From positions 1 through 52,469 of the forward strand of contig JAFDKH010000043.1 in assembly GCA_019307065.1 (NCBI GenBank): a DNA stretch of 52,469 nt, read 5' to 3'. How positions within the stretch are numbered: position 1 is the first letter of the stretch; each line of letters begins with the position of its first letter. Source of the stretch: Deltaproteobacteria bacterium (GTDB taxonomy: Bacteria; Myxococcota; B64-G9). The position numbers were made by a program, and so were the translations under genes. The notes beneath the pieces were generated by a model. That model did no database searches. It saw only the letters and a list, made by a program, of their open reading frames with translations, and had not been told where the DNA came from. Below, in pieces: positions 1 to 7,351 of this stretch.

Positions 1-1
1 T

Positions 2-124
2 TGGGTAAAAGTCGGAGCCGGATTTCCCAACCGTGACGGATCGATCAATGTCTATCTGGATGCATTACCCACCAATGGGAGACTGCAGATCCGGGAAAAG
101 TTCGCAGAACCCGACGCGGATTAA
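2..124 (+). CDS. C-terminal fragment of an uncharacterised small protein
   Basis: The frame starting at base 2 is open from the window edge to TAA at 122-124 and encodes 40 residues, beginning [20 protein letters not shown] and ending in EPDAD. The motif of an aromatic residue, K-V/I-G, F-P-N, D-G-S, and then a L-D-A-L-P-x-N-G block resembles the end of short hypothetical proteins common in Proteobacteria, so I treat it as a real gene cut by the window start. It stops 31 bases before the next gene on the same strand and could share its transcript. No function can be given. Confidence 0.55.
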   Translation, partial: WVKVGAGFPNRDGSINVYLDALPTNGRLQIREKFAEPDAD

Positions 125-155
125 GAAAAAATACCAAGCACAAGGAGAAATAATC

Positions 156-500
156 ATGAAGAAAATGACAATTAAAACCGCAATGTTGCTGGCCGTCATG
201 GCATTTAGCTGCTGCCTGCTGGCCGGCACAACTGCCCAGGCCGGGTCTTCGACCGGGATGGTCAACATCAACACGGCCAGTGTCGAACAACTTCAACTTC
301 TGCCCGGGATCGGTCTGGCAAAGGCCAAAGCGATCGTCAAGCATCGCAACCAGAGCCCCTTTTCCGAGGTCAAAGACCTAGCCAAGGTCAAGGGAATCGG
401 CAAGGCTTTGTTGTCGAAGGTGCGTAATCGGGTTACCCTGAAGGGCAAAACGACCGCCCAGCCGCCGCCGAAAAAGAAAAAGTCGCGCAAGAAAAAATAG
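156..500 (+). CDS. ComEA-like secreted helix-hairpin-helix protein
   Basis: The protein has 114 residues. A signal peptide (about residues 1-30: basic start, hydrophobic core, end near AQA-G) is followed by a tandem helix-hairpin-helix domain (about 37-95) with the typical N-I-N-T-A start, an L-P-G-I-G hairpin and a K-G-I-G-K-A hairpin. It ends in a Pro/Lys-rich tail (K-K-K-K-S-R-K-K-K). This is the small ComEA/HhH family, which binds double-stranded DNA outside the cytoplasm in competent bacteria. ATG at 156 is preferred over an upstream in-frame start at 33 because AAGGAGAAA lies just before it and the signal peptide begins there. The family has many members not tied to competence, so the role in DNA uptake is inferred. 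Confidence 0.8.
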   Translation: MKKMTIKTAMLLAVMAFSCCLLAGTTAQAGSSTGMVNINTASVEQLQLLPGIGLAKAKAIVKHRNQSPFSEVKDLAKVKGIGKALLSKVRNRVTLKGKTTAQPPPKKKKSRKKK

Positions 501-520
501 GCCTAGTTGCCAAGCGTGCA

Positions 521-553
521 ACACCGGGCGAGCCGTAAGGTTCGCCCGGTGTT
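521..553 (+). terminator. Hairpin after the ComEA-like gene
   Basis: Arms ACACCGGGCGA and TCGCCCGGTGT are perfectly complementary over 11 bp with a 10-base loop, 20 bases after the stop codon. The T-run that follows is short (TTTAG), so it is a hairpin that may terminate or protect the transcript rather than a textbook intrinsic terminator. Confidence 0.55.
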
Positions 554-565
554 TAGTCTAACCCT

Positions 566-677
566 AGGGGGACGTTCTTTCACTATTTGCATTGACATCT
601 GACACTGCTTTCAAAAGACAGGACAAGGGGGACGTTCTTTCATTGTTTGCATTGACAACTGACACGACTTTCAAAAG
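566..677. repeat. 60-bp-spaced tandem duplication at the left end of the RAYT element
   Basis: Bases 566-617 and 626-677 are two 52-base copies offset by exactly 60 bases, with about 5 differences. Each holds GGGGGACGTTCTTTCA, then TTTGCATTGACA, then CTTTCAAAAG. The second copy ends in the ribosome-binding site of the transposase gene. The duplicated end may give two recognition sites for the transposase. Confidence 0.85.
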
Positions 678-688
678 GAGAAGCACCA

Positions 689-1705
689 GTGCCTCGCGGA
701 CCAAGACTTGATGCTCCTGGGCTTGTTCATCACATTCGCGCTCGAGGGATCGAGGGTCGGAAGATATTTATTGACGATCGCGATCGGGGCGATTTTGTGC
801 ATAGGCTTGCAAGTGTCTGTGCGGATGAGCAGGCCTTCCTGTATGCTTGGTCGCTAATGCCAAACCACTTTCATTTGACCCTTCGCACTGGCACTACGCC
901 GCTTTCTACTGTCATGCGGAGGTTGATGACGGGTTTTGCGACATACTTTAATCGAAGACATAAGCGACAAGGACATCTGTTTCAGAATCGATTTTGGTCC
1001 ACGGTGATCGACACTGAGACTTATCTGCTTGCATTGATCCGCTATATTCATCGCAATCCATTGGTGAGTAAATTGGTCAAAACAATCGAGTCTTTGGCAA
1101 AATATCCCTGGACAGGACATTCAGCCCTAATGGGCATGATTGCTAGACAATGGCAGGACACTGATGAAATCCTTGGCCGATTCGCTCGACAAGCAGGTGA
1201 GGCACGCAGAAAACTTGTGACTTTCATGTCGGACCACAATGCGGCCAGAAAGGATGCTAGGTTCTTCAAAGGAGGCGGATTAATCCGCTCGGTGGGCGGA
1301 GTCGAGCAACTACAGCGACTGCCAAAGTCCGAACGCTGGATGCATGATGAACGAGTTTTAGGTGATGGACAATTTGTCGAGTCCATATTGGAAATGGCCG
1401 ATAGGCAAACTCCTTTGAAAAAATATACAGACACCCAACGCCAGCAAAAATTTGACTTGATTCAATCAAGGGTTTGTCAACGATTGAAACTCGCAACCCA
1501 TGCGGTAGAGATTGGCTGCCGCCGCTGGGAGATTGTTTGTGCTCGTCGGATACTGGTTTATCTCGCAGTTCAGTATTTGGGCCTGACGGGAAAGCACCTT
1601 TCTGAGCGCCTAAACGTTTCTCAAGCGACCATCGCCCGAGATGTTGTAGCCGGAAAATTGGAAATATCCAAAATCGGGTTGAGTGTTGAGGAATTGTGTG
1701 AGTAA
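689..1705 (+). CDS. REP-associated tyrosine (Y1/HUH) transposase with C-terminal HTH
   Basis: The protein has 338 residues and starts with GTG; AAAAGGAG lies just upstream. The N-terminus (M-P-R-G-P-R-L-D-A-P-G, then H-H-I-R-A-R-G) is the usual start of this family. The metal-binding HUH pair is H60 and H62 in MPNHFHL, and the likely catalytic tyrosine is Y119 in RYIHRNPL. These single-strand-specific enzymes cut and join REP-like hairpins. The C-terminal part (about 275-330) resembles a DnaA/helix-turn-helix DNA-binding domain (S-E-R-L-N-V-S-Q-A-T-I-A-R-D). No stop codon or missing motif is seen, so it may be active. It is longer than minimal IS200 transposases (about 150 residues) and fits the long RAYT group. 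Confidence 0.88.
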   Translation: MPRGPRLDAPGLVHHIRARGIEGRKIFIDDRDRGDFVHRLASVCADEQAFLYAWSLMPNHFHLTLRTGTTPLSTVMRRLMTGFATYFNRRHKRQGHLFQNRFWSTVIDTETYLLALIRYIHRNPLVSKLVKTIESLAKYPWTGHSALMGMIARQWQDTDEILGRFARQAGEARRKLVTFMSDHNAARKDARFFKGGGLIRSVGGVEQLQRLPKSERWMHDERVLGDGQFVESILEMADRQTPLKKYTDTQRQQKFDLIQSRVCQRLKLATHAVEIGCRRWEIVCARRILVYLAVQYLGLTGKHLSERLNVSQATIARDVVAGKLEISKIGLSVEELCE

Positions 1706-1723
1706 TGAAAAAAGTGAAAGAAC

Positions 1724-1747
1724 GTCCCCCTTCGCGTCCCCCTTCGC
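1724..1747. repeat. Tandem 12-mer at the right end of the RAYT element
   Basis: GTCCCCCTTCGC occurs twice in direct succession (1724-1735 and 1736-1747). The first copy overlaps the right inverted end of the transposase element, so it looks like a duplicated end tip. Confidence 0.8.
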
Positions 1748-1761
1748 ATCGATATTTCTGA

Positions 1762-1970
1762 TTGACAAATTCAATGAAGTTATCCTTGACAATTGATTGA
1801 CAATTGAACGGATGAGTCTAGGCCGGGTTGGGTTGCTGCCAAGTACTTGGTGTTTTCTGGGCACAGAGAAATGGAGCCAAGCACGTAATGTTCTATTGTC
1901 TTAACAAGCACATAGTGACAAGTCTGGGTTGACAATGAACATATAGTAATAATTGACAATAACTTGACAA
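1762..1970. promoter_or_regulatory. Two triplets of TTGACAA boxes with identical spacing
   Basis: TTGACAA occurs at 1762, 1786 and 1797, and again at 1929, 1953 and 1964. Within each triplet the start-to-start spacing is 24 then 11 bases. Most copies continue as TTGACAAT, and the 1786 and 1797 copies are an exact 11-bp tandem TTGACAATTGA. The bases between boxes are not clearly conserved between the two sets, which points to selection on boxes and spacing, as in an operator array. A 12-bp palindrome CCAAGTACTTGG (1839-1850) lies between the sets. The last box reaches within 14 bases of the proposed start of the downstream regulator. Some boxes could also serve as -35 elements. Confidence 0.6.
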
Positions 1971-1984
1971 AGTCTTACTCTGGA

Positions 1985-3016
1985 ATGACTATGGACTCAA
2001 AGCAAAAGATCTTGGACTTCTTATCCGGATGTAAATCAGCCAGCGGACGGGAACTTCGAGATCTTTTGGGCATTAGCCGACAGGCCCTCAACATACATAT
2101 CAGGACCCTAATTGAATCTGGCGATCTGTTAAAGTCGGGTTCTACAAGAAGCGCTCGATACAGCCTGGCGACCCAAGCGCCCGAGTCCGTAAGCAGCGCA
2201 CGAGATTTGTCTCTCGCTGGCCTCGATGAGAGCGAGGTCTATTCCGGTCTGGCGACAGTTCTAAACTTACCCCGCCTTTTGCCAAGTAACGTTGAGGCCA
2301 TTGTCCGCCATTCTTTCACCGAAATGCTCAACAACTCAATCGAGCATTCGGCGGCCGAACGATGCCGGATTCGCGTTCGCCTAGAGGCGGGTTGGGTGTC
2401 TTTCGTGGTCAGGGATCGCGGGATCGGGGTATTCCATTCGATAGCCTCAAAACTCAATCTCGAGGACGAACAGGCTGCCTTAGTTGAACTGCTAAAAGGC
2501 AAGACCACCACCATGGCCGAGACTCACTCCGGTGAAGGTATCTTTTTCACTTCGAAGGCAGTGGATCGGTTTGTTTTGCGTTCTCACAGAATACAACTGG
2601 AAGCGGACAGGGCCCGGAATGACATATTCGTTTCGCAAAAGCGTTTCATCGAAGGTACCGATATCCGGGTTTTTATTCGGCGTACGACCCGGCGAAGACT
2701 GGAAGATGTGTTTAGCGAGTTTGCTCCCGAGGAATACGATTTTCAATTTCAGAAGACGAAGATATTCGTGAAATTACTCCAGCAAAATTATATTTCCCGG
2801 TCTGAAGCCAAACGCCTTGTGGCAAATTTGGAGAAATTTACCGAGATCGTTCTCGACTTCAGGGGTGTCAGATCGATTGGGCAAGGATTCGCCGATGAAA
2901 TCTTCCGCGTCTTCGCCCGGCGTCATCCCGGCATTACCATCTCGACTCAGAACGCCAACCCGGTTGTTGAGGCAATGTTGCGCCACATCGATCAAAGTAT
3001 AACAAATACACACTAG
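1985..3016 (+). CDS. HTH, HATPase and STAS-like (DUF4325) regulator
   Basis: The protein has 343 residues in three parts: an N-terminal winged-helix/HTH (about 1-60, with S-R-Q-A-L-N-I-H-I-R-T-L), a GHKL/HATPase domain with N-box E-M-L-N-N-S-I-E-H (about 113-121), G1 box D-R-G-I-G and later G-E-G-I-F-F, and a C-terminal STAS-like DUF4325 domain (V-L-D-F-R-G-V, S-I-G-Q-G-F-A-D-E-I-F). In anti-sigma systems the kinase and the STAS partner are usually separate proteins; here they are joined to a DNA-binding domain. The start is uncertain: ATG 1985, ATG 1991 or TTG 1964 are in frame and none has a good ribosome-binding site. The TTGACAA array directly upstream suggests autoregulation. Its target is unknown. 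Confidence 0.75.
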   Translation: MTMDSKQKILDFLSGCKSASGRELRDLLGISRQALNIHIRTLIESGDLLKSGSTRSARYSLATQAPESVSSARDLSLAGLDESEVYSGLATVLNLPRLLPSNVEAIVRHSFTEMLNNSIEHSAAERCRIRVRLEAGWVSFVVRDRGIGVFHSIASKLNLEDEQAALVELLKGKTTTMAETHSGEGIFFTSKAVDRFVLRSHRIQLEADRARNDIFVSQKRFIEGTDIRVFIRRTTRRRLEDVFSEFAPEEYDFQFQKTKIFVKLLQQNYISRSEAKRLVANLEKFTEIVLDFRGVRSIGQGFADEIFRVFARRHPGITISTQNANPVVEAMLRHIDQSITNTH

Positions 3017-3067
3017 CCAACCGGTTACTTGCTTGCCGGCAAAAAACCTGCTTGAATCGCGATCGAA

Positions 3068-4039
3068 ATGAGATGGCTGCTGGGTAAAAACAATTTCGAT
3101 TCAATGGCTAGCTGGATCGACGACTTGATCGGGCTCAGCCCGGATACCCTGGCGCATATTCTCGACACGATTCTGGTCATCATTTCCTACCTGCTGTTGC
3201 GCAAGCTGCTCAAGGGCAAGTTGTTTCGGCGCATTATCGAGCCGTCCCGGCGTTACGTTATTTCCAAGACGATCACATACGTTCTGGGGCTGTTTGCGGT
3301 ATTGATTGTCGCTAAGATCTGGCTCAAGGCCGACATCAGCTTGGCAACCTATCTGGGAATTCTGTCGGCCGGTCTGGCAATTGCATTGCAGGACGTAGTC
3401 GCCAATTTCGCCGGTTGGCTGTTTCTGATCATTCGGCAGCCGTTCAAGGTCGGCGATCGCATCCAGGTCGGCGGTCAGGCCGGTGATGTGATCGACATTC
3501 GCTTGTTCATGTTTTCGATGCTGGAAATCGGCAACTGGGTCGATGCCGATCAGAGTACCGGCAGAATCATTCACGTCCCCAATGGTCGGGTATTCAAAGA
3601 GCCGGTTGCCAACTATACCCAAGGCTTCGAGTTTATCTGGAACGAAATTCCGGTAACGGTGACTTTCGAAAGTGACTGGAAAAAAGCAGAAGAAATTCTG
3701 AACAAGATCGCTAAAGAAAACTCCGAAGAACTCGACGAAACAATGGCGAAGCAAGTCCGATCGGTGGCGCATAAGTACAATCTTCAGTTTCGCCACCTGA
3801 CGCCGATTGTCTGGGTGAAAGTCGTCGATATTGGAGTGACTTTAACGATTCGTTATCTTTGCCCTCCCCGCAAGCGCCGGGCATCCGAGACCGAGATATG
3901 GAAAGCGATTCTGGAGGCTTTTGCCCAAACCCAAACCGTCGACTTTGCCTATCCAACACAGCGTTTTTACGACAACAAGCAAGAAGGCAAACCCGAGGCG
4001 GGCGGGCCTCCCCCGGAAAAAACAAACTCAACCCCTTGA
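3068..4039 (+). CDS. Small-conductance mechanosensitive channel (MscS family)
   Basis: The protein has 323 residues. Hydrophobic segments (about 24-46, 66-85, 92-125) precede the pore helix region G-I-L-S-A-G-L-A-I-A-L-Q-D, then the MscS beta domain with F-K-V-G-D-R-I, G-D-V-I-D-I-R and I-H-V-P-N-G-R-V. The C-terminal alpha/beta domain runs to about 290 and ends in a hydrophilic Pro/Glu-rich tail. It would sit in the inner membrane and release solutes on hypo-osmotic shock. ATG 3068 has no clear ribosome-binding site; ATG 3104 is a possible alternative. The stop codon (4037-4039) lies inside a TTGACA hexamer (4036-4041) just ahead of the cobalamin riboswitch. Confidence 0.88.
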   Translation: MRWLLGKNNFDSMASWIDDLIGLSPDTLAHILDTILVIISYLLLRKLLKGKLFRRIIEPSRRYVISKTITYVLGLFAVLIVAKIWLKADISLATYLGILSAGLAIALQDVVANFAGWLFLIIRQPFKVGDRIQVGGQAGDVIDIRLFMFSMLEIGNWVDADQSTGRIIHVPNGRVFKEPVANYTQGFEFIWNEIPVTVTFESDWKKAEEILNKIAKENSEELDETMAKQVRSVAHKYNLQFRHLTPIVWVKVVDIGVTLTIRYLCPPRKRRASETEIWKAILEAFAQTQTVDFAYPTQRFYDNKQEGKPEAGGPPPEKTNSTP

Positions 4040-4059
4040 CATTCACCCGGCCCTGCTGC

Positions 4060-4231
4060 ATAGATAGCCACTGCGATGCGGTGAAGGGAAGCCGGTGCAA
4101 ATCCGGCGCGGTCCCGCCACTGTGAACGGAAAGTCCTGACCATATAGGCCACTCGAAGTTGTTTTTGGGGAAGGCCGGTCGGGGCGCTGGGAAGAAAAAC
4201 CTCCAGAATCCGTGAGCCAGGAAACCTGCCA
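4060..4231 (+). ncRNA. Cobalamin riboswitch
   Basis: The core has the family consensus in order: GGGAA (4086-4090), CCGGTGCAAATCCGG, then GTCCCGCCACTGTGA. The B12 box GCCAGGAAACCTGCC lies at 4216-4230. A short hairpin CACTGC-GAT-GCGGTG precedes the core. It binds adenosylcobalamin or a related cobalamin and turns off the downstream gene, here btuB. TTGACA at 4036-4041 could be its -35 element, but the matching -10 (near CATAGA, 4059) is poor. The terminator at 4292-4322 is the likely expression platform. Confidence 0.95.
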
Positions 4232-4265
4232 AGTCGCCAGGCACTCAAGCCTTTCGAGCGAAAGA

Positions 4266-4272
4266 GGCAGGT
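4266..4272 (+). promoter_or_regulatory. B12-box-complementary sequence at the btuB ribosome-binding site
   Basis: GGCAGGT (4266-4272) is the exact complement of ACCTGCC (4224-4230) within the B12 box and overlaps the purine stretch (GAGGCAGG) that would serve GTG 4278. Pairing would hide the ribosome-binding site and disrupt the box, so the RNA could switch between a ligand-bound form and this alternative helix. This is inferred from complementarity only. Confidence 0.45.
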
Positions 4273-4277
4273 GCACC

Positions 4278-6263
4278 GTGAATATACGGTCCCGCTCCCA
4301 ACTCGTTGGGGGCGGTTTTTTTATTGTCCCGTCCCCAGTCATTATTGTAATCGCGCTATTAATTGCGTTGACACTCGAGCTGCGCCCGGCCCGCGCTGAT
4401 GAAGGTAGTTCAGAAAATCAAGAAGAAAACAATGAAGCTGAAGTAGTCGAGATCCGGGCGGCGCGAATACCGGAAGTCTCCAGGAATCAATCGGCCCTAG
4501 TCACCGAAATCAAGCGCGAAGACATGGGACCCGGACTGGTTACTACTGCGGCCATGGCCCAGGCGGCTGTGGCGGTACGCTTGCGCGAGCATGGCGGTCT
4601 GGGGCAGCCGGCCACAGTCGGAGTCAGGGGCAGCGCCGCCCACCAGACACTGGTGGCTCTCGACGGAGTAGTCTTGCCCGATCCTCTGGGCAGCGGGGTC
4701 GATCTTTCTTTCTTGCCGGCTGAGTTTCTCGACAGGATCGAGATCTTGCGGGGAGGTGCTTCGGCTCAGTACGGTTCCGGGGCTCTGGGCGGAGTCATCA
4801 ATCTGGTCAGCAGAAAGGTGGGCGGGCAGGGTTATTGGGGGCGACTGAGTGCCGGTTCGTTCGGGACCTGGACCGGTCATGTCGGCACCACTTTCGAGGC
4901 TGACTCAATGGGGTTCTTGCTGATGGCCAGTGGGTTAACCACCGCCGGGGACTATCGCTTTGTCGACGATCGGCAAACACCCTACAATCCATACGACGAT
5001 CGCGATGTAACTCGTGAAAACAATTTCGCCAGGCAGGCCGGCCTGTTGATAAAAGCCCGGCGGCGATTCTCAAACGGCGCCATGCTCAGGCTTACCCAGA
5101 AATTCATGCTAATGGCCAGAGGAGTGCCGGGGTTAATGGGGTTTACGGCCAGCCAGGCCAAAGAATCGGGCTGGACCGAACTTCTGGATTTGCGAGCGAG
5201 TATTTTAGCCGGTTCGCTCTTGCTCGAAGGCGGGGCCAATCTTTTCATCGCCGGGCGAGAACTGCAAGATCCGCTAGGGGAGCTGACTGGAACAAAACTC
5301 GACCAATCCCAGGAACTACGGGTCTTAGAAACCCACTTGAAGGCCCTGGTGCCATTCGGTGCCAGCCACATGGTAAGCTCCCGGCTGAATTGGAGATGGA
5401 CAGGCCTCGACGATGATGGTTTTGCAAATCCAGAAAGACAGTGCCTGGCCATAGATGCTTCAGCCCAGTTCAAACTTGCAGCAGAAACTCTGGAGATCAA
5501 CCCCTGGCTCAGGCTGGAACACACCTCGGATGCGGGCTGGCAGCTGGCCCCCGGGCTCGGGTTGGCATATGAAATCCAGGCGGGATTGCTGGTCAAGTCC
5601 AACCTGGCCCGAGCCTATCGAGTACCGAATTTCAACGAGCTATATATGCGCGGAGGCTTCCAGGTTGGTAATCCCGACCTGGTTCCCGAACAAGGCTGGA
5701 CTCTCGATGCCGGGCTAGAGTGGCGGCCGAGTAAGAGTTACCGGGTTTCGCTGGCTGGTTTTTATGCCCGCTATTCGCAATTGATTGTATTCGAGCCGAT
5801 TTCCAATTTTCGCTATAAGCCGCTGAATACGGATGGGGCAGATATCGGCGGAATCGAATTCGAAGCCTCACTCCGCCCACTGCGCTGGCTCAATCTTGCG
5901 GCCCATTATACATTTCTATTGCCAATCGACAGAAGCGGCAAACCCAACCGGGATGGCAACGATTTGCCCGGTCGGCCAAGACATACGGCCGGATTGCGCC
6001 TGAATGGAAAGTGGAACCGCTGGCTGGCCCGGGCAGCCGTCTCATTCGTCGGTGCTAACTTCATAAATCAAGCCAACACAAAACAACTAACCTATAGATT
6101 CTTGCTCAACTTGGGGCTGGGAGTCGATGCCGGAAGCGGAATGACCGTGATGCTCGAAGCCAGAAATTTACTTAATAACCAAATTCAAGATGTCCGCGGG
6201 CTTCCGCTGCCGGGCATCAGTTTTTTTCTGACAATTGGCATAACTAAAGGAGGAGAATCATGA
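4278..6263 (+). CDS. btuB: TonB-dependent vitamin B12 receptor (BtuB-like)
   Basis: The protein has about 661 residues from GTG 4278. A signal peptide (1-40, ending R-P-A-R-A) is followed by a TonB-box-like A-E-V-V-E-I, a plug domain with V-R-G-S, A-L-D-G and R-I-E-I-L-R-G-G-A-S-A-Q-Y-G-S-G-A-L-G-G-V-I-N, and a long beta-barrel. The riboswitch and downstream btuF show the substrate is a cobalamin. The GTG is chosen because an earlier in-frame GTG (4212) lies inside the aptamer; translation from 4278 reads through the terminator hairpin. The tail after the last strand (T-K-G-G-E-S) is not the usual aromatic end and encodes AAAGGAGGAG, the ribosome-binding site of the next gene. The stop overlaps the next start (ATGA). 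Confidence 0.88.
   Translation: MNIRSRSQLVGGGFFIVPSPVIIVIALLIALTLELRPARADEGSSENQEENNEAEVVEIRAARIPEVSRNQSALVTEIKREDMGPGLVTTAAMAQAAVAVRLREHGGLGQPATVGVRGSAAHQTLVALDGVVLPDPLGSGVDLSFLPAEFLDRIEILRGGASAQYGSGALGGVINLVSRKVGGQGYWGRLSAGSFGTWTGHVGTTFEADSMGFLLMASGLTTAGDYRFVDDRQTPYNPYDDRDVTRENNFARQAGLLIKARRRFSNGAMLRLTQKFMLMARGVPGLMGFTASQAKESGWTELLDLRASILAGSLLLEGGANLFIAGRELQDPLGELTGTKLDQSQELRVLETHLKALVPFGASHMVSSRLNWRWTGLDDDGFANPERQCLAIDASAQFKLAAETLEINPWLRLEHTSDAGWQLAPGLGLAYEIQAGLLVKSNLARAYRVPNFNELYMRGGFQVGNPDLVPEQGWTLDAGLEWRPSKSYRVSLAGFYARYSQLIVFEPISNFRYKPLNTDGADIGGIEFEASLRPLRWLNLAAHYTFLLPIDRSGKPNRDGNDLPGRPRHTAGLRLNGKWNRWLARAAVSFVGANFINQANTKQLTYRFLLNLGLGVDAGSGMTVMLEARNLLNNQIQDVRGLPLPGISFFLTIGITKGGES
4292..4322 (+). 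terminator. Riboswitch-linked intrinsic terminator inside the btuB signal-peptide codons
   Basis: The stem CCGCTCCCAA/TTGGGGGCGG has 10 pairs (one G-U), loop CTCG, and is followed by seven T (4316-4322). It lies 60 bases after the B12 box, as expected for a terminator-type platform, yet it is downstream of the only reasonable btuB start codon and so is also translated. Confidence 0.85.
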
Positions 6264-7351
6264 AACGAATAGTATTGATTTTGGCACTAGTGTCGGGAGC
6301 CGTTTTTTACGCCTGCGGGCAGAGTTCGAGTGGCCCGCTGGCTAATGTGCGCGCAGTCGTTGTCAACAGTCTGGGTGAGAACCTGAGTCTGATTCATGCG
6401 GGAGATCCAGTAACCGTTACCAAAGATGCAGTCGTTGTCGGCTCTGCTCCGAACCAAGCCCTCTTATTCGGTTCGGAGATCCTTGTTATCAGCTCGACCA
6501 GCAACAGCCTGGAGGTGATCGATCCTGAAACCTGGACGGTTGCCAGGCAGTACAACCTGGGCGAGGGCTGCAGTCCCTACCTGATGGCCATAACCTCCAA
6601 TGATCTGCTTTTGGTGACGTGCTTTGCGAGCAATCAATTGCTCAAGGTGGACCCTCTCGTAGAAATGTCCGAAAATCCTGTTATCGAGACATTGGACATG
6701 CCGACAGGCTCCGATTTGTTACCTTTTAATGCCCAAACGCCGGGGCATGCTCGACCGCAAGGAGTCGCCATCGTAGGTAACAGGGCTTATGTGACTCTTT
6801 CGAACCTGGGCGATGACTGGATGCCGGCCGGTCCGGGTTTGGTATTGGTGGTCGATATTGCTGCCTGGACAAAAGACAAGATTATAGAACTTGGCAAAAC
6901 AAATCCGGCCATGATCTACAAGCCGAATTCGGACAAGAGCAGGCTCTACGTTCCTTGTACGGGGGCTTTCGACGGTACGGGAGTAGTTGAAGTCCTTGAT
7001 TCCGCTAGTGAAACGATCGCTAATACAATCGAAATCGGAGGTGCACCCGGCAGAATGTGGATTGACAAAGAAGGAAATGCCTGGGTCGGAGATCAGCTCG
7101 ATGGCCGGGTTCTTCGCTTTACGGTTTCGAACGACCAGGTGGGCGATGCGATCATGTTGTGTCCGTCCGACTATAACGCCGGGATTTACGACTACATCTC
7201 CGATGTGGCGACCGATGGACAAGGTACTGTATTTGCCGCCTGTTTCGCGACCGACCAGGTAAAAATGTTTTCGGCGTCTGGCGACGGCTCGGATGCCGTC
7301 AGCCTGGAAGTTGGCGACGGTCCGGTTGCGCTGCTGGTGCCGCAGAAATGA
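6260..7351 (+). CDS. Beta-propeller lipoprotein, BtuG-like
   Basis: The protein has 363 residues. Its lipoprotein signal ends at C19 (V-F-Y-A-C). The mature chain is built from repeated YncE/NHL-type blades (for example S-N-S-L-E-V-I-D-P-E-T-W-T-V, S-N-Q-L-L-K-V-D-P-L, D-G-R-V-L-R-F), and about 345 residues fits a seven-bladed propeller. It sits between btuB and btuF, overlapping both by 4 bases (ATGA), under the same riboswitch. In Bacteroides, BtuG is a surface propeller lipoprotein that binds B12 very tightly and sits on BtuB; this gene has the same architecture and position. Shared function is inferred; YncE-like propellers have many roles. Confidence 0.7.
   Translation: MKRIVLILALVSGAVFYACGQSSSGPLANVRAVVVNSLGENLSLIHAGDPVTVTKDAVVVGSAPNQALLFGSEILVISSTSNSLEVIDPETWTVARQYNLGEGCSPYLMAITSNDLLLVTCFASNQLLKVDPLVEMSENPVIETLDMPTGSDLLPFNAQTPGHARPQGVAIVGNRAYVTLSNLGDDWMPAGPGLVLVVDIAAWTKDKIIELGKTNPAMIYKPNSDKSRLYVPCTGAFDGTGVVEVLDSASETIANTIEIGGAPGRMWIDKEGNAWVGDQLDGRVLRFTVSNDQVGDAIMLCPSDYNAGIYDYISDVATDGQGTVFAACFATDQVKMFSASGDGSDAVSLEVGDGPVALLVPQK

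Larger units (their letters stand above)
566..1731 (+). mobile_element. RAYT-type (IS200-like) element with inverted ends
   Basis: The left end AGGGGGACGTTCTTTCACT (566-584) is matched exactly in reverse complement at 1713-1731, 19 of 19 bases, and the two ends enclose one Y1/HUH transposase gene. HUH elements need not have terminal inverted repeats; paired inverted motifs around a Y1 transposase are typical of REP-associated (RAYT) genes, and I assign it there. No target-site duplication is seen, as expected for HUH transposition. The right boundary is followed by a 12-bp tandem repeat (1724-1747). Confidence 0.75.

Noticed and set aside
1610..1864. Minus-strand open frame of 84 codons spanning the right end of the transposase element
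   Set aside because: It crosses the inverted end and tandem 12-mer, has no motif and no start signal.
3101..3796. Minus-strand open frame of 231 codons opposite mscS
   Set aside because: Composition is not protein-like and it lies wholly inside a well-supported gene.
4036..4064. TTGACA at 4036 as a firm riboswitch promoter
   Set aside because: The paired -10 (CATAGA) matches only three of six bases; kept only as a possibility.
4212..4277. GTG at 4212 as the btuB start
   Set aside because: It lies inside the riboswitch B12-box region and encodes no signal-peptide-like sequence; GTG 4278 gives a proper signal peptide.
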